DNA from: Obesumbacterium proteus
GTDB lineage: Bacteria > Pseudomonadota > Gammaproteobacteria > Enterobacterales > Enterobacteriaceae
NCBI RefSeq assembly: GCF_001586165.1
Contig: NZ_CP014608.1
Span: 3,038,001-3,102,000, forward strand
Reading direction: 5' to 3'
DNA length: 64,000 bases
Made by a program: the position numbers and the translations under genes. Positions 1 through 7,238 of this stretch are shown piece after piece. The stretch's first letter is position 1, and every line of letters begins with the position of its first letter. The notes beneath the pieces are model-generated. The model made no database searches. It worked only from the letters and a program-made list of their open reading frames with translations, and was not told the DNA's origin.

Positions 1-33
1 GCGCCAGCGAGCGCCGCCGCACCAAAAAAATAA
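1..33 (+). CDS. 3' end of the preceding phage gene, probably major tail protein (partial)
   Basis: Frame 1 is open from the window edge and ends APASAAAPKK-stop at 31-33. An Ala/Pro/Lys-rich tail just before the G/GT chaperone genes fits the C terminus of a lambda V-type major tail tube protein, which precedes G in lambda. Only ten residues are visible, so the identity rests on position. Confidence 0.5.
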   Translation, partial: APASAAAPKK

Positions 34-51
34 CAATGTTTATTTAATGCC

Positions 52-80
52 AATAGCCCGCACTGACGGGCTATTCCTTC
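52..80 (+). terminator. Hairpin after the major tail gene
   Basis: A perfect 9-bp stem (AATAGCCCG / CGGGCTATT) with loop CACTGA follows the upstream stop codon. Only a poor T-tract follows (CCTTCC), so it may be a weak terminator or an mRNA-stabilising hairpin that lowers expression of the chaperone genes. Confidence 0.5.
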
Positions 81-120
81 CGATATCCGAAATAATTTAA
101 TTCAATAGGAAACAATTTTC

Positions 121-474
121 ATGGCTAAAAAAGTCTGCTTCAACCCTAACCCTACCTTCTCCATTCCAGTGATGATTCCCCGTGCTGGAGATGATGATGG
201 CGAACTGATCATTACATTCAAGAATAAACAACGCGCAGAGCTTGAATCCTTAGAAAAAGCGCTAAGCGAAAAGCTCGCCGTGCAACGTGAAGAGAATAAA
301 TTTACCAATGAGCCCACCGCGGATTATTTGATGGAAATTTGCCAAGGCTGGGAACTGCCGGAAGAGTTCAATCGCGATAATGTGATCACCCTTTTGGAAA
401 ACTACGCGCGCGCGTTTGATTCTATTTCCAGTGCCTACACCCGCGAAATGATGGCGATCCGCGAAAAAAACTAA
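121..474 (+). CDS. Tail assembly chaperone, lambda gpG-like
   Basis: The 117-residue acidic protein lies between the major tail protein and the tape measure, the position of lambda G. In that family the protein coats the tape measure during tail assembly and is absent from the virion. The start is the ATG at 121, preceded by an A/G-rich stretch (AATAGGAAAC). The gene ends in the in-frame slippery heptamer A AAA AAC directly before TAA, the usual layout for making the longer GT fusion. The sequence is not otherwise diagnostic, so the call rests on position, length and the frameshift signal. Confidence 0.8.
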   Translation: MAKKVCFNPNPTFSIPVMIPRAGDDDGELIITFKNKQRAELESLEKALSEKLAVQREENKFTNEPTADYLMEICQGWELPEEFNRDNVITLLENYARAFDSISSAYTREMMAIREKN

Positions 475-773
475 TAGCGCTTGCCGAGGCATTCTATACG
501 CCTGAAATCCCCATAAATAACGCCTTTGGCTTTAGCCCCGATGATTACGATGATGAAATCGTGGAAATCTGGCCGGATATTGCACCCGCCTTTAACGTGT
601 TCATATGCATGGCTACGCAATGGCGAACCGGCATGAATGGCGTTAGCGGCTTGGATTATAACTGCCTGCCGTGGCTTATGAAGGTGAAAGGCGTAGAGGA
701 TGAGGCAAGCGCGTTTAGTGATCTTAGAGTTATGGAAGCCGCCGCACTTCGGTTACTTCATAAAAACACCTGA
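121..773 (+). CDS. Tail assembly chaperone GT fusion made by -1 frameshifting
   Basis: At 465-471 the zero frame reads A|AAA|AAC then TAA. Slipping back one base at this heptamer enters a frame that is open through 770 and stops at 771-773, adding about 100 residues (starting LIALAEAFYTPEIP, ending LRLLHKNT) for a total near 217. The downstream frame has no credible start with a ribosome site of its own, since its first possible start codon lies 90 bases inside the conserved stretch. The fusion would be the gpGT equivalent that recruits tail tube protein to the tape measure. Lambda uses GGGAAAG; here the signal is a poly-A heptamer. Confidence 0.8.
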
Positions 774-807
774 TTTAGCCCTGAAGAAACCAGACAAAAA
801 ACAATAA

Positions 808-832
808 GGCCTCACTTCAGTGAGGTTTTTTA
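808..832 (+). terminator. Intrinsic terminator after GT
   Basis: The stem CCTCACT / AGTGAGG (810-825) is followed by TTTTTTAT. Its sequence is nearly the same as the terminator at 1875-1900 on the other side of the KilA-N gene. Confidence 0.85.
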
Positions 833-905
833 TATGCATTTCCTGCGCATTCGCGTGCGCATATCCCAATGAGAGCTTTCCGTAGTGTGAGTCTGAGATA
901 GGGCG

Positions 906-1007
906 GTGGATTTCATCGTTCCGCTCTCGGCCGCCCATATCTACGCGAACAGGCTCGCACCACAGAAAGGTAAATACGATGAGCGATGTTATCCCTTTAA
1001 ATTATGA
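906..1007 (+). CDS. Possible small leader ORF overlapping the KilA-N gene start
   Basis: A 33-codon GTG-initiated frame reads MDFIVPLSAAHIYANRLAPQ and then KGKYDE, and runs past the KilA-N ATG in another frame. Phage Ash-type ORFs of enteric prophages often show a similar AxxYANRLAPQKG ending overlapping the next gene. That comparison is from memory, so the peptide may be a leader, a remnant of a longer ash-like gene, or not translated. Upstream lies a GGGCGG...CCGCCC inverted repeat (901-936). Confidence 0.25.
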   Translation: MDFIVPLSAAHIYANRLAPQKGKYDERCYPFKL

Positions 1008-1800
1008 CGGTCTCCGCATTCGCTTCAATGATGAGGGCTGGATTAACGCTACTGATGTGGCGGAAAAATTTAATAAAGAGCCAACCGCATGGCTTAGGCA
1101 GATCGACGCACTTGAATACATGTCTGCATTGAGTAAGAAGTTATTTGGTAAATCTGGCTTTCTGACAGAAATTAATGAAATCAGAGAGTTAGATACATCT
1201 TCTGCTTCGGCAAGGGCAAAGGTTCTGAGGCTAGTAAAGAGTAGTGGTCTAGTAAGTACCAAGACTGGACCTCAGGGTGGAACATGGATTCATCCAAAGT
1301 TAGCGATACGGTTCGCACGGTGGCTTTCAGTAGATTTTGAAATTTGGTGTGACGAGCAAATTGACTTAATCATTCGTGGGCAGGTAATTAGCTACACCGA
1401 CAAGCAAATTATTGAACTCCTTACCCATCAAGAGGCAACTACATGGGAGAAGAGGTTTAAAGCTCCATTCTATTCAGCACTATCCAAATTAACGCGGCTT
1501 CCATATAACGGTCACATTGGCGGATGCCCTGCATTATTTGGGAAAATTACCGCTGATTGGGTGTATGGGGTAGCGCTCCCAGATGTTGTTTACGACTCTG
1601 TGAAAGGTAAAACAAACGGCCGAGAGAAAATTCACCAATTCCTTAAGCCTGAATTATTGGCCGCAGTAGAGTATCAACTGATGTCGGTGACGGCTCTTGC
1701 AAGTGGCTGTGTAGACTACAAAGATTTTGAGGCCAGATGTACCGCAGCATATGGGGTGAAAGGGCAACTTAAGCTTATTTATCCATCGTCAGCGGCATGA
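979..1800 (+). CDS. KilA-N and P63C domain protein (antirepressor-like moron)
   Basis: The 273-residue protein has an N-terminal KilA-N DNA-binding domain (about residues 10-130, with the family pattern GWINATDVAEKF, GTWIHPKLAIRFARWLS and FEIWCDEQI) and a C-terminal P63C-type domain (about 155-260, FKAPFYSALSKLTRLPYNG). KilA-N proteins are phage antirepressors or regulators, but the target of this one cannot be read from sequence. The ATG at 979 follows AGAAAGG. The gene interrupts the tail operon between GT and the tape measure and is bracketed by twin terminators, so it behaves as a moron with its own transcription. Confidence 0.85.
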   Translation: MSDVIPLNYDGLRIRFNDEGWINATDVAEKFNKEPTAWLRQIDALEYMSALSKKLFGKSGFLTEINEIRELDTSSASARAKVLRLVKSSGLVSTKTGPQGGTWIHPKLAIRFARWLSVDFEIWCDEQIDLIIRGQVISYTDKQIIELLTHQEATTWEKRFKAPFYSALSKLTRLPYNGHIGGCPALFGKITADWVYGVALPDVVYDSVKGKTNGREKIHQFLKPELLAAVEYQLMSVTALASGCVDYKDFEARCTAAYGVKGQLKLIYPSSAA

Positions 1801-1874
1801 CTCATTTAAATCTAAAAATCCAAGATGGAACGCTAATTTCACCATGGCGCTTAACCTGTTTACAAAATTAACAA

Positions 1875-1900
1875 GGCCTCACCTAAGTGAGGTCTTTTTT
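1875..1900 (+). terminator. Intrinsic terminator after the KilA-N gene
   Basis: The stem CCTCAC / GTGAGG with loop CTAA is followed by TCTTTTTT. It shares AAGGCCTCAC and AGTGAGGT with the terminator at 808-832, suggesting duplication around the inserted gene. Confidence 0.85.
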
Positions 1901-1927
1901 ATAGGATAAATAAATTGTGAGGGCTAT

Positions 1928-4900
1928 ATGGCCGATGAAATTGGCAAGATTTCACTAGTAGCAGATACCAGTAGCCTAGAACGTGCTACCAACGAATTAG
2001 ATAAATTCGCAGCTTCCGGCAATAAAGCGGCAACGGCAGCCGATAGCCTGAATGATTCAAACGCGCAAACATCGGCAAAAATAAAAGATGTAAACGCCGC
2101 GTTTGCAGCCGGTGCCGCAGTGAGAGAGCAAACCCGCCGATCTTACGAAGGAACAACGAAAGAGCTTCAAGGTTTACAGCGCGAGTTAGTCGCTATTCGT
2201 GGGCGGGTTGATCCGGTTGGCGTGGCATTCGACAACTTGGCGGCAATGTCAGACAAACTACGCGAAGGCTTGCGACAAAAGCTTATCGACCCGTCAGATT
2301 ACGCCGCCAGTGTTAAAGGTATCGATAACCTAACATCAGCTTTAGAGCGATCAGTTTATGAGAGCTCAGCCGCAGGGAAAGCCGCCAAGGAAGCTGCGCA
2401 GGCTGATAAAGTCGCCACCGTGGCGAAAGAATCTTTTATTAGTCGATTGCGTGAACAAGCCGAAACGCAAGGAAAAACCAATTCCGAAATTATGGCCTAT
2501 CGTGCCGCGCAGCTGGGCGCCACGAAAGAAGCCGCACCATTCATTGCAAGCCTTAAGCAGCAAGAGGACGCTTGGAAGAAAGGCACCATCTCGGCAGGAC
2601 AATACCGCCAAGCAATGCGCCAACTCCCTATGCAGATAACCGACGTTGTAACGTCACTCGCATCTGGTATGCCTATCTATATGGTAGCTATACAGCAGGG
2701 TGGGCAGATTAAAGATTCTTTCGGCGGTATGGGTAATGCAGCCAAGGCTCTTATCTCTCAGTTAACACCAATGCGATTATTGGTGGGTGGGCTTGCAACT
2801 GGCGCCGTAGCATTGGCTACAGCCTACTACCAAGGCTCACAAGAAAGCCAAGAGTTCAATAAACAGCTAATCCTAACCGGAAACTATGCTGGCGTGACAA
2901 CTGATCGCCTTAATGAAATGGCTAAAACGATAGCCAAATCAGGCGGAACGCAGGGCGCAGCAGCGGCGGCACTGGCTAAGGTTGCTGGTTCAGGTGCTTT
3001 CAGTTCGTCCCAGCTCGAGAGCGTTACGCGTGCAGCGCTGGCGATGGAGAAAGCCACTGGCCAATCAGTAGACGCCACGATCGAGAACTTCAAACGTTTG
3101 AAAGAAGATCCGCTTCGCGCTGCTCAAGATTTAGACAAACAATTACATTTTCTGACAGCAGCGCAGTTAGAGCAAATATCTTCACTAACTGAAGTCGGTA
3201 ACATAACGCAAGCTGCACGTATCGCGATGGATGCATATTCAGATGCAATTCAAAATCGCTCAAGTGATGTTGTCGAGAACTTGGGGTTCATCGAAAGCGC
3301 GTGGAAGAATATTGGTGATGCGGCCGCATATGCTTGGGATACCGCAAAAAGAGTTGGAAGGGACTCAACGTTAGAAGAACAACTACAACGGTTACAATCA
3401 ATAAGGCCAGCGGGAATCAATACTACCAGCATTGACGCTGAAATCGCCGCCGTTAAAGAAAAGATATATCAGCGTGATAGAAAGGCTGCTGGCGATAAAG
3501 CCGAAAAGGTTGAACAAGACCGGCAAAAGCGAGAGCTTTTAGCTACACAGGCCCTAAATAAGCAATACGAAACTGAGAAAGAAAAGCACCTACGGACAAT
3601 AAGAGAAATAGAGAATGGCTTTGCAACAAAGGAAGCTAAAGACACCGCAATAGCACGAGAAAATGAAAAGTTCGCTGAATCCCAAGCGCGTGAGACTAAA
3701 AAGCCAGCGGCAGCAAAGACCATCACAGATGATGCCGCTACAAAGGAATTAGCGGCTAGCCAACAGCGTCTAGCTGTTTTACGTGGGCAGTCTGAAGCTA
3801 CTGACAAAATGACACAGCAAGAAAGCCGCTTGCTTGAATTTAATCAGCAGATTGCAGACCTGAAAAATAAATCCATTCTAACCGCCGATCAAAAGTCTTT
3901 GCTTTCGCGTGAAAGCGAAATCCGCGCAAGCCTTCAGCTTGAAGCAAATATCGCCAAGGAGAACGCGCAGCGCGATAAAGCCGTAAAGGCTATGAAGACG
4001 ATGAGCGATTACGCTAAAGAGATTGAAGAGCGTAATAAGCAAGCGGAGAAGAGTTTCGGGAAAACCACGAAGGGAACGCAGCGTGAAGCGCAAGAATCGC
4101 AGCTAAAGAAGACCTACAACAAATCACTAGAAGGCATTACCGATCCGGCTCAGCTAGAAAAATCACAGCCGAATATAACAAAGCCAAAGAGGAACTATAT
4201 AAGGGATTTAGTGAGGCCGATGCTCGTGATCTGGACTTTGTTGGCGGGTTAAATCTCGGCATCGCCCAGTTTGCCGAAAATGCTCTTAATGTATTTCAGT
4301 CAACTGCACAGATAGGCCAAACCACAATGCAGGGCCTTTCAGACATGGCGACTGAAATGGCAACGACCGGCAGGGCAAATATTAAGGAGTTTGGAACATC
4401 AATCCTTAAGATGATTTTGCAGGTTATAAACCAGATGCTGGTGGCTTACGCGGTTCAGGCGGCGCTTGGATGGGCTGGCATGGGTTCCGCTTCAAAGGGG
4501 GCTGGCAATAATCCTGGCTCGGTTCCGATGGGGCTTAAATCTCTATCTAGTCACGCAGTGGGTGGATATACGGGTGATGGTGATAAGTATGAACCAGCCG
4601 GAATTGTGCATCGTGGTGAGTTTGTTTTTACAAAAGAATCAACCAGCCGGATCGGGACGGATAATCTTTATGCATTAATGCGCGGCTACGCAAATGGCGG
4701 GGCAGTTGGTGGCCCATCAATGAGTCGCGCCCCTATGTTTGGCTTAACTGGCGGCTCTGGTGCTGGTGGCGTTGCCGTTGATTTAAGCGGTATGAATATT
4801 GTCGTTCAAGGTCAGCAACAGCAACAGAACGGTAGCCCTCAGCAAAATCAGGCCATTAGCCAAGCAGCAAAAAATGAAGTGATAGCGATTGTCTCTCAGC

Positions 4901-4968
4901 AGCTAGATAGGGCTTTGGGTCAGTCAGGTCGCATAACAACCGCAATACAAAAAAAGGTAGGTCGATAG
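1928..4968 (+). pseudogene. Tail length tape measure protein, lambda gpH-like, split by a -1 frameshift
   Basis: The first frame (1928-4252) encodes 774 residues: an Ala-rich N terminus (ADEIGKISLVADTSSLERA), long coiled-coil stretches and a hydrophobic segment near residues 275-300. After codon GAA-AAA at the five-A run 4158-4162 it derails into PNITKPKRNYIRD and stops. The -1 frame continues smoothly from the same point (ITAEYNKAKEEL...GLNLGIAQFAENALNVFQ) through the Gly-rich C-terminal part ending at 4968 (GGYTGDGDKYEPAGIVHRGEF, typical of lambda-type tape measures). Inserting one A restores a protein of about 1010 residues. GAAAAAT is not a good slippery site, so this is either a tail-killing mutation or a homopolymer sequencing error. 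Confidence 0.88.
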
Positions 4969-5062
4969 GCTGTTTTCTGCGTCACAAAATAAAATACAGA
5001 TCAATTACTTCAATGAATAGTGGTGATAGGATGTCGCCACTTTTTAGCAAGGAATGGTAAAC

Positions 5063-5494
5063 GTGAAAAAATCAATTGCATTAATCCTAGTTTCCGTATC
5101 ACTAATGCTCTCTGGGTGCGCATCCATTGTTGGTGATAATGCGCAAAGCATAAATGTTAATAGTGATCCAAGCGGGGCGAATTTTGTAATTAAGGATGAT
5201 AACGGAAAGGCTGTAAGCCAAGGAACTACCCCAGCTAGCATTTCATTGCAAAAATCAGATGGTAGTTATTTTGGCAAGAAACAATACAACATTACTTTCT
5301 CAAAAGATGGTTATTCACCAGTAACACTGCCGATAAAATCAAATGCTAATGGCTGGTATATTGCTGGTAACTTATTATTTGGTGGCTTGATAGGATGGTT
5401 TGCTGTCGATCCGTTTAATGGCGGAATGTATACGCTTAACCCAAAAGAGACAAACGCCATATTGGCTACAAAGCCTAACCCTATCGTGCAATAG
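5063..5494 (+). CDS. Prophage lipoprotein with PEGA-like region
   Basis: The product starts MKKSIALILVSVSLMLSGCAS: a lysine pair, hydrophobic core and lipobox LSGC, so it should be lipidated at that Cys. I chose the GTG at 5063 because AAGGA (5049-5053) is about nine bases upstream; the ATG at 5054 abuts the ribosome site. The mature part contains a PEGA-like surface segment (SINVNSDPSGANFVIKDDNG, TTPASISL) and a hydrophobic stretch (GWYIAGNLLFGGLIGWFAV). Its place among tail-operon morons suggests expression from the lysogen, perhaps altering the envelope or excluding other phages; this is inference. Confidence 0.7.
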   Translation: MKKSIALILVSVSLMLSGCASIVGDNAQSINVNSDPSGANFVIKDDNGKAVSQGTTPASISLQKSDGSYFGKKQYNITFSKDGYSPVTLPIKSNANGWYIAGNLLFGGLIGWFAVDPFNGGMYTLNPKETNAILATKPNPIVQ

Positions 5495-5506
5495 GAATAA
5501 TAAAAA

Positions 5507-5890
5507 ATGAAAAAAATAATATTTTTGCTTGTCGGGGCGCTTTTGCTAAGTGGCTGCATGGCTACTCCTTCATTAACAGAAACCACCTCTGCGAATTATG
5601 GTCAATTACCAAGTGATTATAAAGAGATGATACAAAATGATATTAGCTACGCACTTAAAGATCCAGATTCAGCAAAATACGAATTCGGTGAGCCTAGAAA
5701 GGCTTATTTGCAAGGTGGGATAGCGGAAAATTTTAAAATGTATTACGGTTGGGTGATCCCTGTCTCAGTAAATGCAAAAAATAGTTATGGTGGTTATACT
5801 GGATTTAAAAAACGCTATTACATGTTTAGCAATGGGCAAATATTTGATGCAACGCTAAAATTTAATTCAGGATATGCAAAACCGATTTAA
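5507..5890 (+). CDS. Small prophage lipoprotein
   Basis: The 127-residue product begins MKKIIFLLVGALLLSGCMA, a clear type II signal peptide with lipobox LSGC. The mature domain holds YKEMIQNDISYALKDPDSAKYEFG followed by Tyr- and aromatic-rich strands, a pattern seen in other small enteric and phage lipoproteins of unknown function. It starts 12 bases after the preceding lipoprotein, so the two are probably co-transcribed and end at the terminator at 5934. Confidence 0.7.
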   Translation: MKKIIFLLVGALLLSGCMATPSLTETTSANYGQLPSDYKEMIQNDISYALKDPDSAKYEFGEPRKAYLQGGIAENFKMYYGWVIPVSVNAKNSYGGYTGFKKRYYMFSNGQIFDATLKFNSGYAKPI

Positions 5891-5933
5891 TTAGTAACAG
5901 TTATAAAAAATATTAGTTACTACAGATAAATAT

Positions 5934-5957
5934 AAGCCCACTTAGGTGGGCTTTTTG
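5934..5957 (+). terminator. Intrinsic terminator between lipoprotein and mnt-like gene
   Basis: Stem AAGCCCAC / GTGGGCTT with loop TTAG, then TTT, between convergent genes. It overlaps the end of the minus-strand mnt-like gene and may serve both directions. Confidence 0.8.
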
Positions 5958-6190
5958 TTGCCTAAAACCTCTTCAGCCACTCTATCTAGTATCATTTTTA
6001 TCTTTTCCATATCTAGCTGATCTTTATCGATTGTATCCTTACCAGAAATGGCGTCTTGAAGTATCTGGACTATCTCCGAGTTCATCGATCTGCCATTTTG
6101 CTTGGCTCTTTCTGCTATGTCATCACGTAATCCATCAGGCATCCTGACAGTAAATCTTTCAACAAAAGCTGGGTTTTCTTTATCGGTCAT
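5942..6190 (-). CDS. Mnt-like ribbon-helix-helix repressor
   Basis: The 82-residue protein matches P22 Mnt in length and layout: an N-terminal beta strand (FVERFTVRMP), a ribbon-helix-helix core with NGRSMNSEIVQILQDA, and a C-terminal helix (MEKIKMILDRVAEEVL) suited to a coiled-coil tetramer. It is divergent from the arc-like gene across an operator-filled intergenic region, as in the P22 immI locus. By analogy it would repress the antirepressor gene in the lysogen. The ATG at 6190 is supported by conservation of the start of the domain. Confidence 0.85.
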   Translation of the reverse strand: MTDKENPAFVERFTVRMPDGLRDDIAERAKQNGRSMNSEIVQILQDAISGKDTIDKDQLDMEKIKMILDRVAEEVLGNKKPT

Positions 6191-6234
6191 TTTCTTCAGC
6201 CATAATTATTTGTGCAAAATACAGTAGCATCATA

Positions 6235-6287
6235 TTGACATCATCCACAATGACATCATAATGGTGTCAGGCATCAAAATGATGTCA
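6235..6287 (+). promoter_or_regulatory. arc/ant promoter covered by TGACATCAT operator array
   Basis: TTGACA (6235-6240), a 16-base spacer and CATAAT (6257-6262) form a good sigma70 promoter reading towards the arc-like gene. Overlapping it are TGACATCAT at 6236-6244 and 6251-6259, then the inverse ATGGTGTCA at 6261-6269 and ATGATGTCA at 6279-6287. The middle pair is a 19-bp near-palindrome. Short repeated half-sites are expected operators for ribbon-helix-helix repressors, here the Mnt-like and/or Arc-like protein. Confidence 0.75.
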
Positions 6288-6307
6288 CACATAAAAGGAG
6301 AGGGTAA

Positions 6308-6481
6308 ATGCAAGATGTACTTTATACCGGACGCAAGAACGATAGTTTCCAGCTTCGCTTGCCTGAACGCATGAAAGAAGAGATTCGCCGCATGGCAGAG
6401 ATGGATGGTATTTCAATTAACTCTGCGATTGTGCAGCGCTTGGCTCGTTGCCTGAGAGAGGAGAGGGCGAATGGTCAGTAA
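6308..6481 (+). CDS. Arc-like ribbon-helix-helix repressor
   Basis: A 57-residue protein beginning MQDVLYTGRKNDSFQLRLP and continuing ERMKEEIRRMAEMDGISINSAIVQRLARCL. This is the Arc/Mnt ribbon-helix-helix pattern (beta strand FQLRLP, two helices, a SINSAI turn), of Arc size (P22 Arc has 53 residues). The ATG at 6308 follows AAAGGAGAGGG, an excellent ribosome site. It is first in an operon with the antirepressor, ends just before it, and by analogy tempers expression of that operon by binding the array at 6235-6287. Confidence 0.8.
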   Translation: MQDVLYTGRKNDSFQLRLPERMKEEIRRMAEMDGISINSAIVQRLARCLREERANGQ

Positions 6482-6554
6482 AAATGGCGAAACCCCGCAG
6501 CGCGCTAACACAAACGGGGTTTCTAAGTCAGTAACCGTATGCAAGGAAACCAAC
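6476..6554 (-). ncRNA. Candidate sar-like antisense RNA at the arc-ant junction
   Basis: On the minus strand an intrinsic-terminator-like hairpin (GAAACCCCG at 6523-6515 pairing with CGGGGTTTC at 6497-6489) is followed by GCCATTTTTAC. A weak promoter (TGGAAA about 6589, 17-base spacer, TATGCT about 6566) would start a transcript of about 79 nt just over the ant start codon and ribosome site. P22 encodes sar, a roughly 70-nt antisense RNA at exactly this junction that blocks ant translation. Size, place and direction agree; the promoter match is modest. Confidence 0.45.
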
Positions 6555-7162
6555 ATGAACAGCATACAGAACAAAGAATTAACTTTCCACAATACCAACT
6601 TCTCCTACATGGAGATGGCAGGGCAAATCTGGCTGACAGCCGCAGAAGTTGGTGAAGCGCTTGGGTACTCTGATGATAAAGCAATCCATCGTCTTTATCG
6701 CAAACATGCAGATGAATTTACAGTTAATATGACAGGGGTGGTTAAAGTGACCACCCCCGGTGGAGTACAGGATTCTAGGGTTTCTCACTTCGGGGCGCAC
6801 ATCTAATGGGGATGTTTTCACGCACCACGGTTGCCAAGGAGTTCCGCCGCTGGGTACTGGATATTCTGGATCGCGAAGTGGCGCAGGGGAACGTTAATCC
6901 TATCTTTAATTATGGAATGGATTTCTTTGATAAGTATCGCTGGATAGTTGGCGACAAGGCATTGAATGCGCCTTGGTTCTATTCACCAGAGATGCTTACA
7001 ACAAACGGAGATTACCCGAACCCATGCGGGCGACTGCTGGCAGATATGAAGAATGCAGGTTACTCGGTTGAAGCGGCTATCTTCCAGCTAAAAGCATTGC
7101 AGCACCATTTGTGTCTTTGCTTACGCAAGATAGATCGAGTTCAACAAGCGGTAACACACTGA
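6555..7162 (+). pseudogene. BRO-N antirepressor (ant-like), frameshifted
   Basis: The start is ATG 6555 (MNSIQNKELTFHN) with AAGGA eight bases upstream; an in-frame ATG at 6471 lacks a ribosome site. The first frame carries the start of a BRO-N domain (IWLTAAEVGEALGYSDDKAIHRLYRKH) and derails after GVQDSRV at 6780-6783, stopping at 6806. In the -1 frame the family sequence resumes at FSLRGAHLMGMFSRT and AKEFRRWVLDILDREV, then runs to 7162. One extra T in the three-T run near 6781-6783 would restore a protein of about 200 residues. Antirepressors inactivate the phage repressor when Mnt/Arc control is lost. Broken gene or homopolymer sequencing error. Confidence 0.8.
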
Positions 7163-7209
7163 TTTATGCGGAGACGCATAAAGAAAAACCGCCAGTGTGG
7201 AGCTGGCGG
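7163..7209 (+). promoter_or_regulatory. Tandem hairpins upstream of the ORF6N gene
   Basis: TTTATGCG-GAGA-CGCATAAA (7163-7182) is followed by CCGCCAG-tgtggag-CTGGCGG (7189-7209). The first is followed by GAAAAACC rather than a T-tract. They separate ant from the next gene and may be mRNA processing or attenuation structures. Confidence 0.5.
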
Positions 7210-7238
7210 CTTACATCAACTAATGATTGGAGTCTTAT

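Noticed and set aside
6471..6554. Start of the ant-like gene at 6471
   Set aside because: It overlaps the arc stop without a ribosome site and runs through the hairpin; ATG 6555 has AAGGA at proper spacing.
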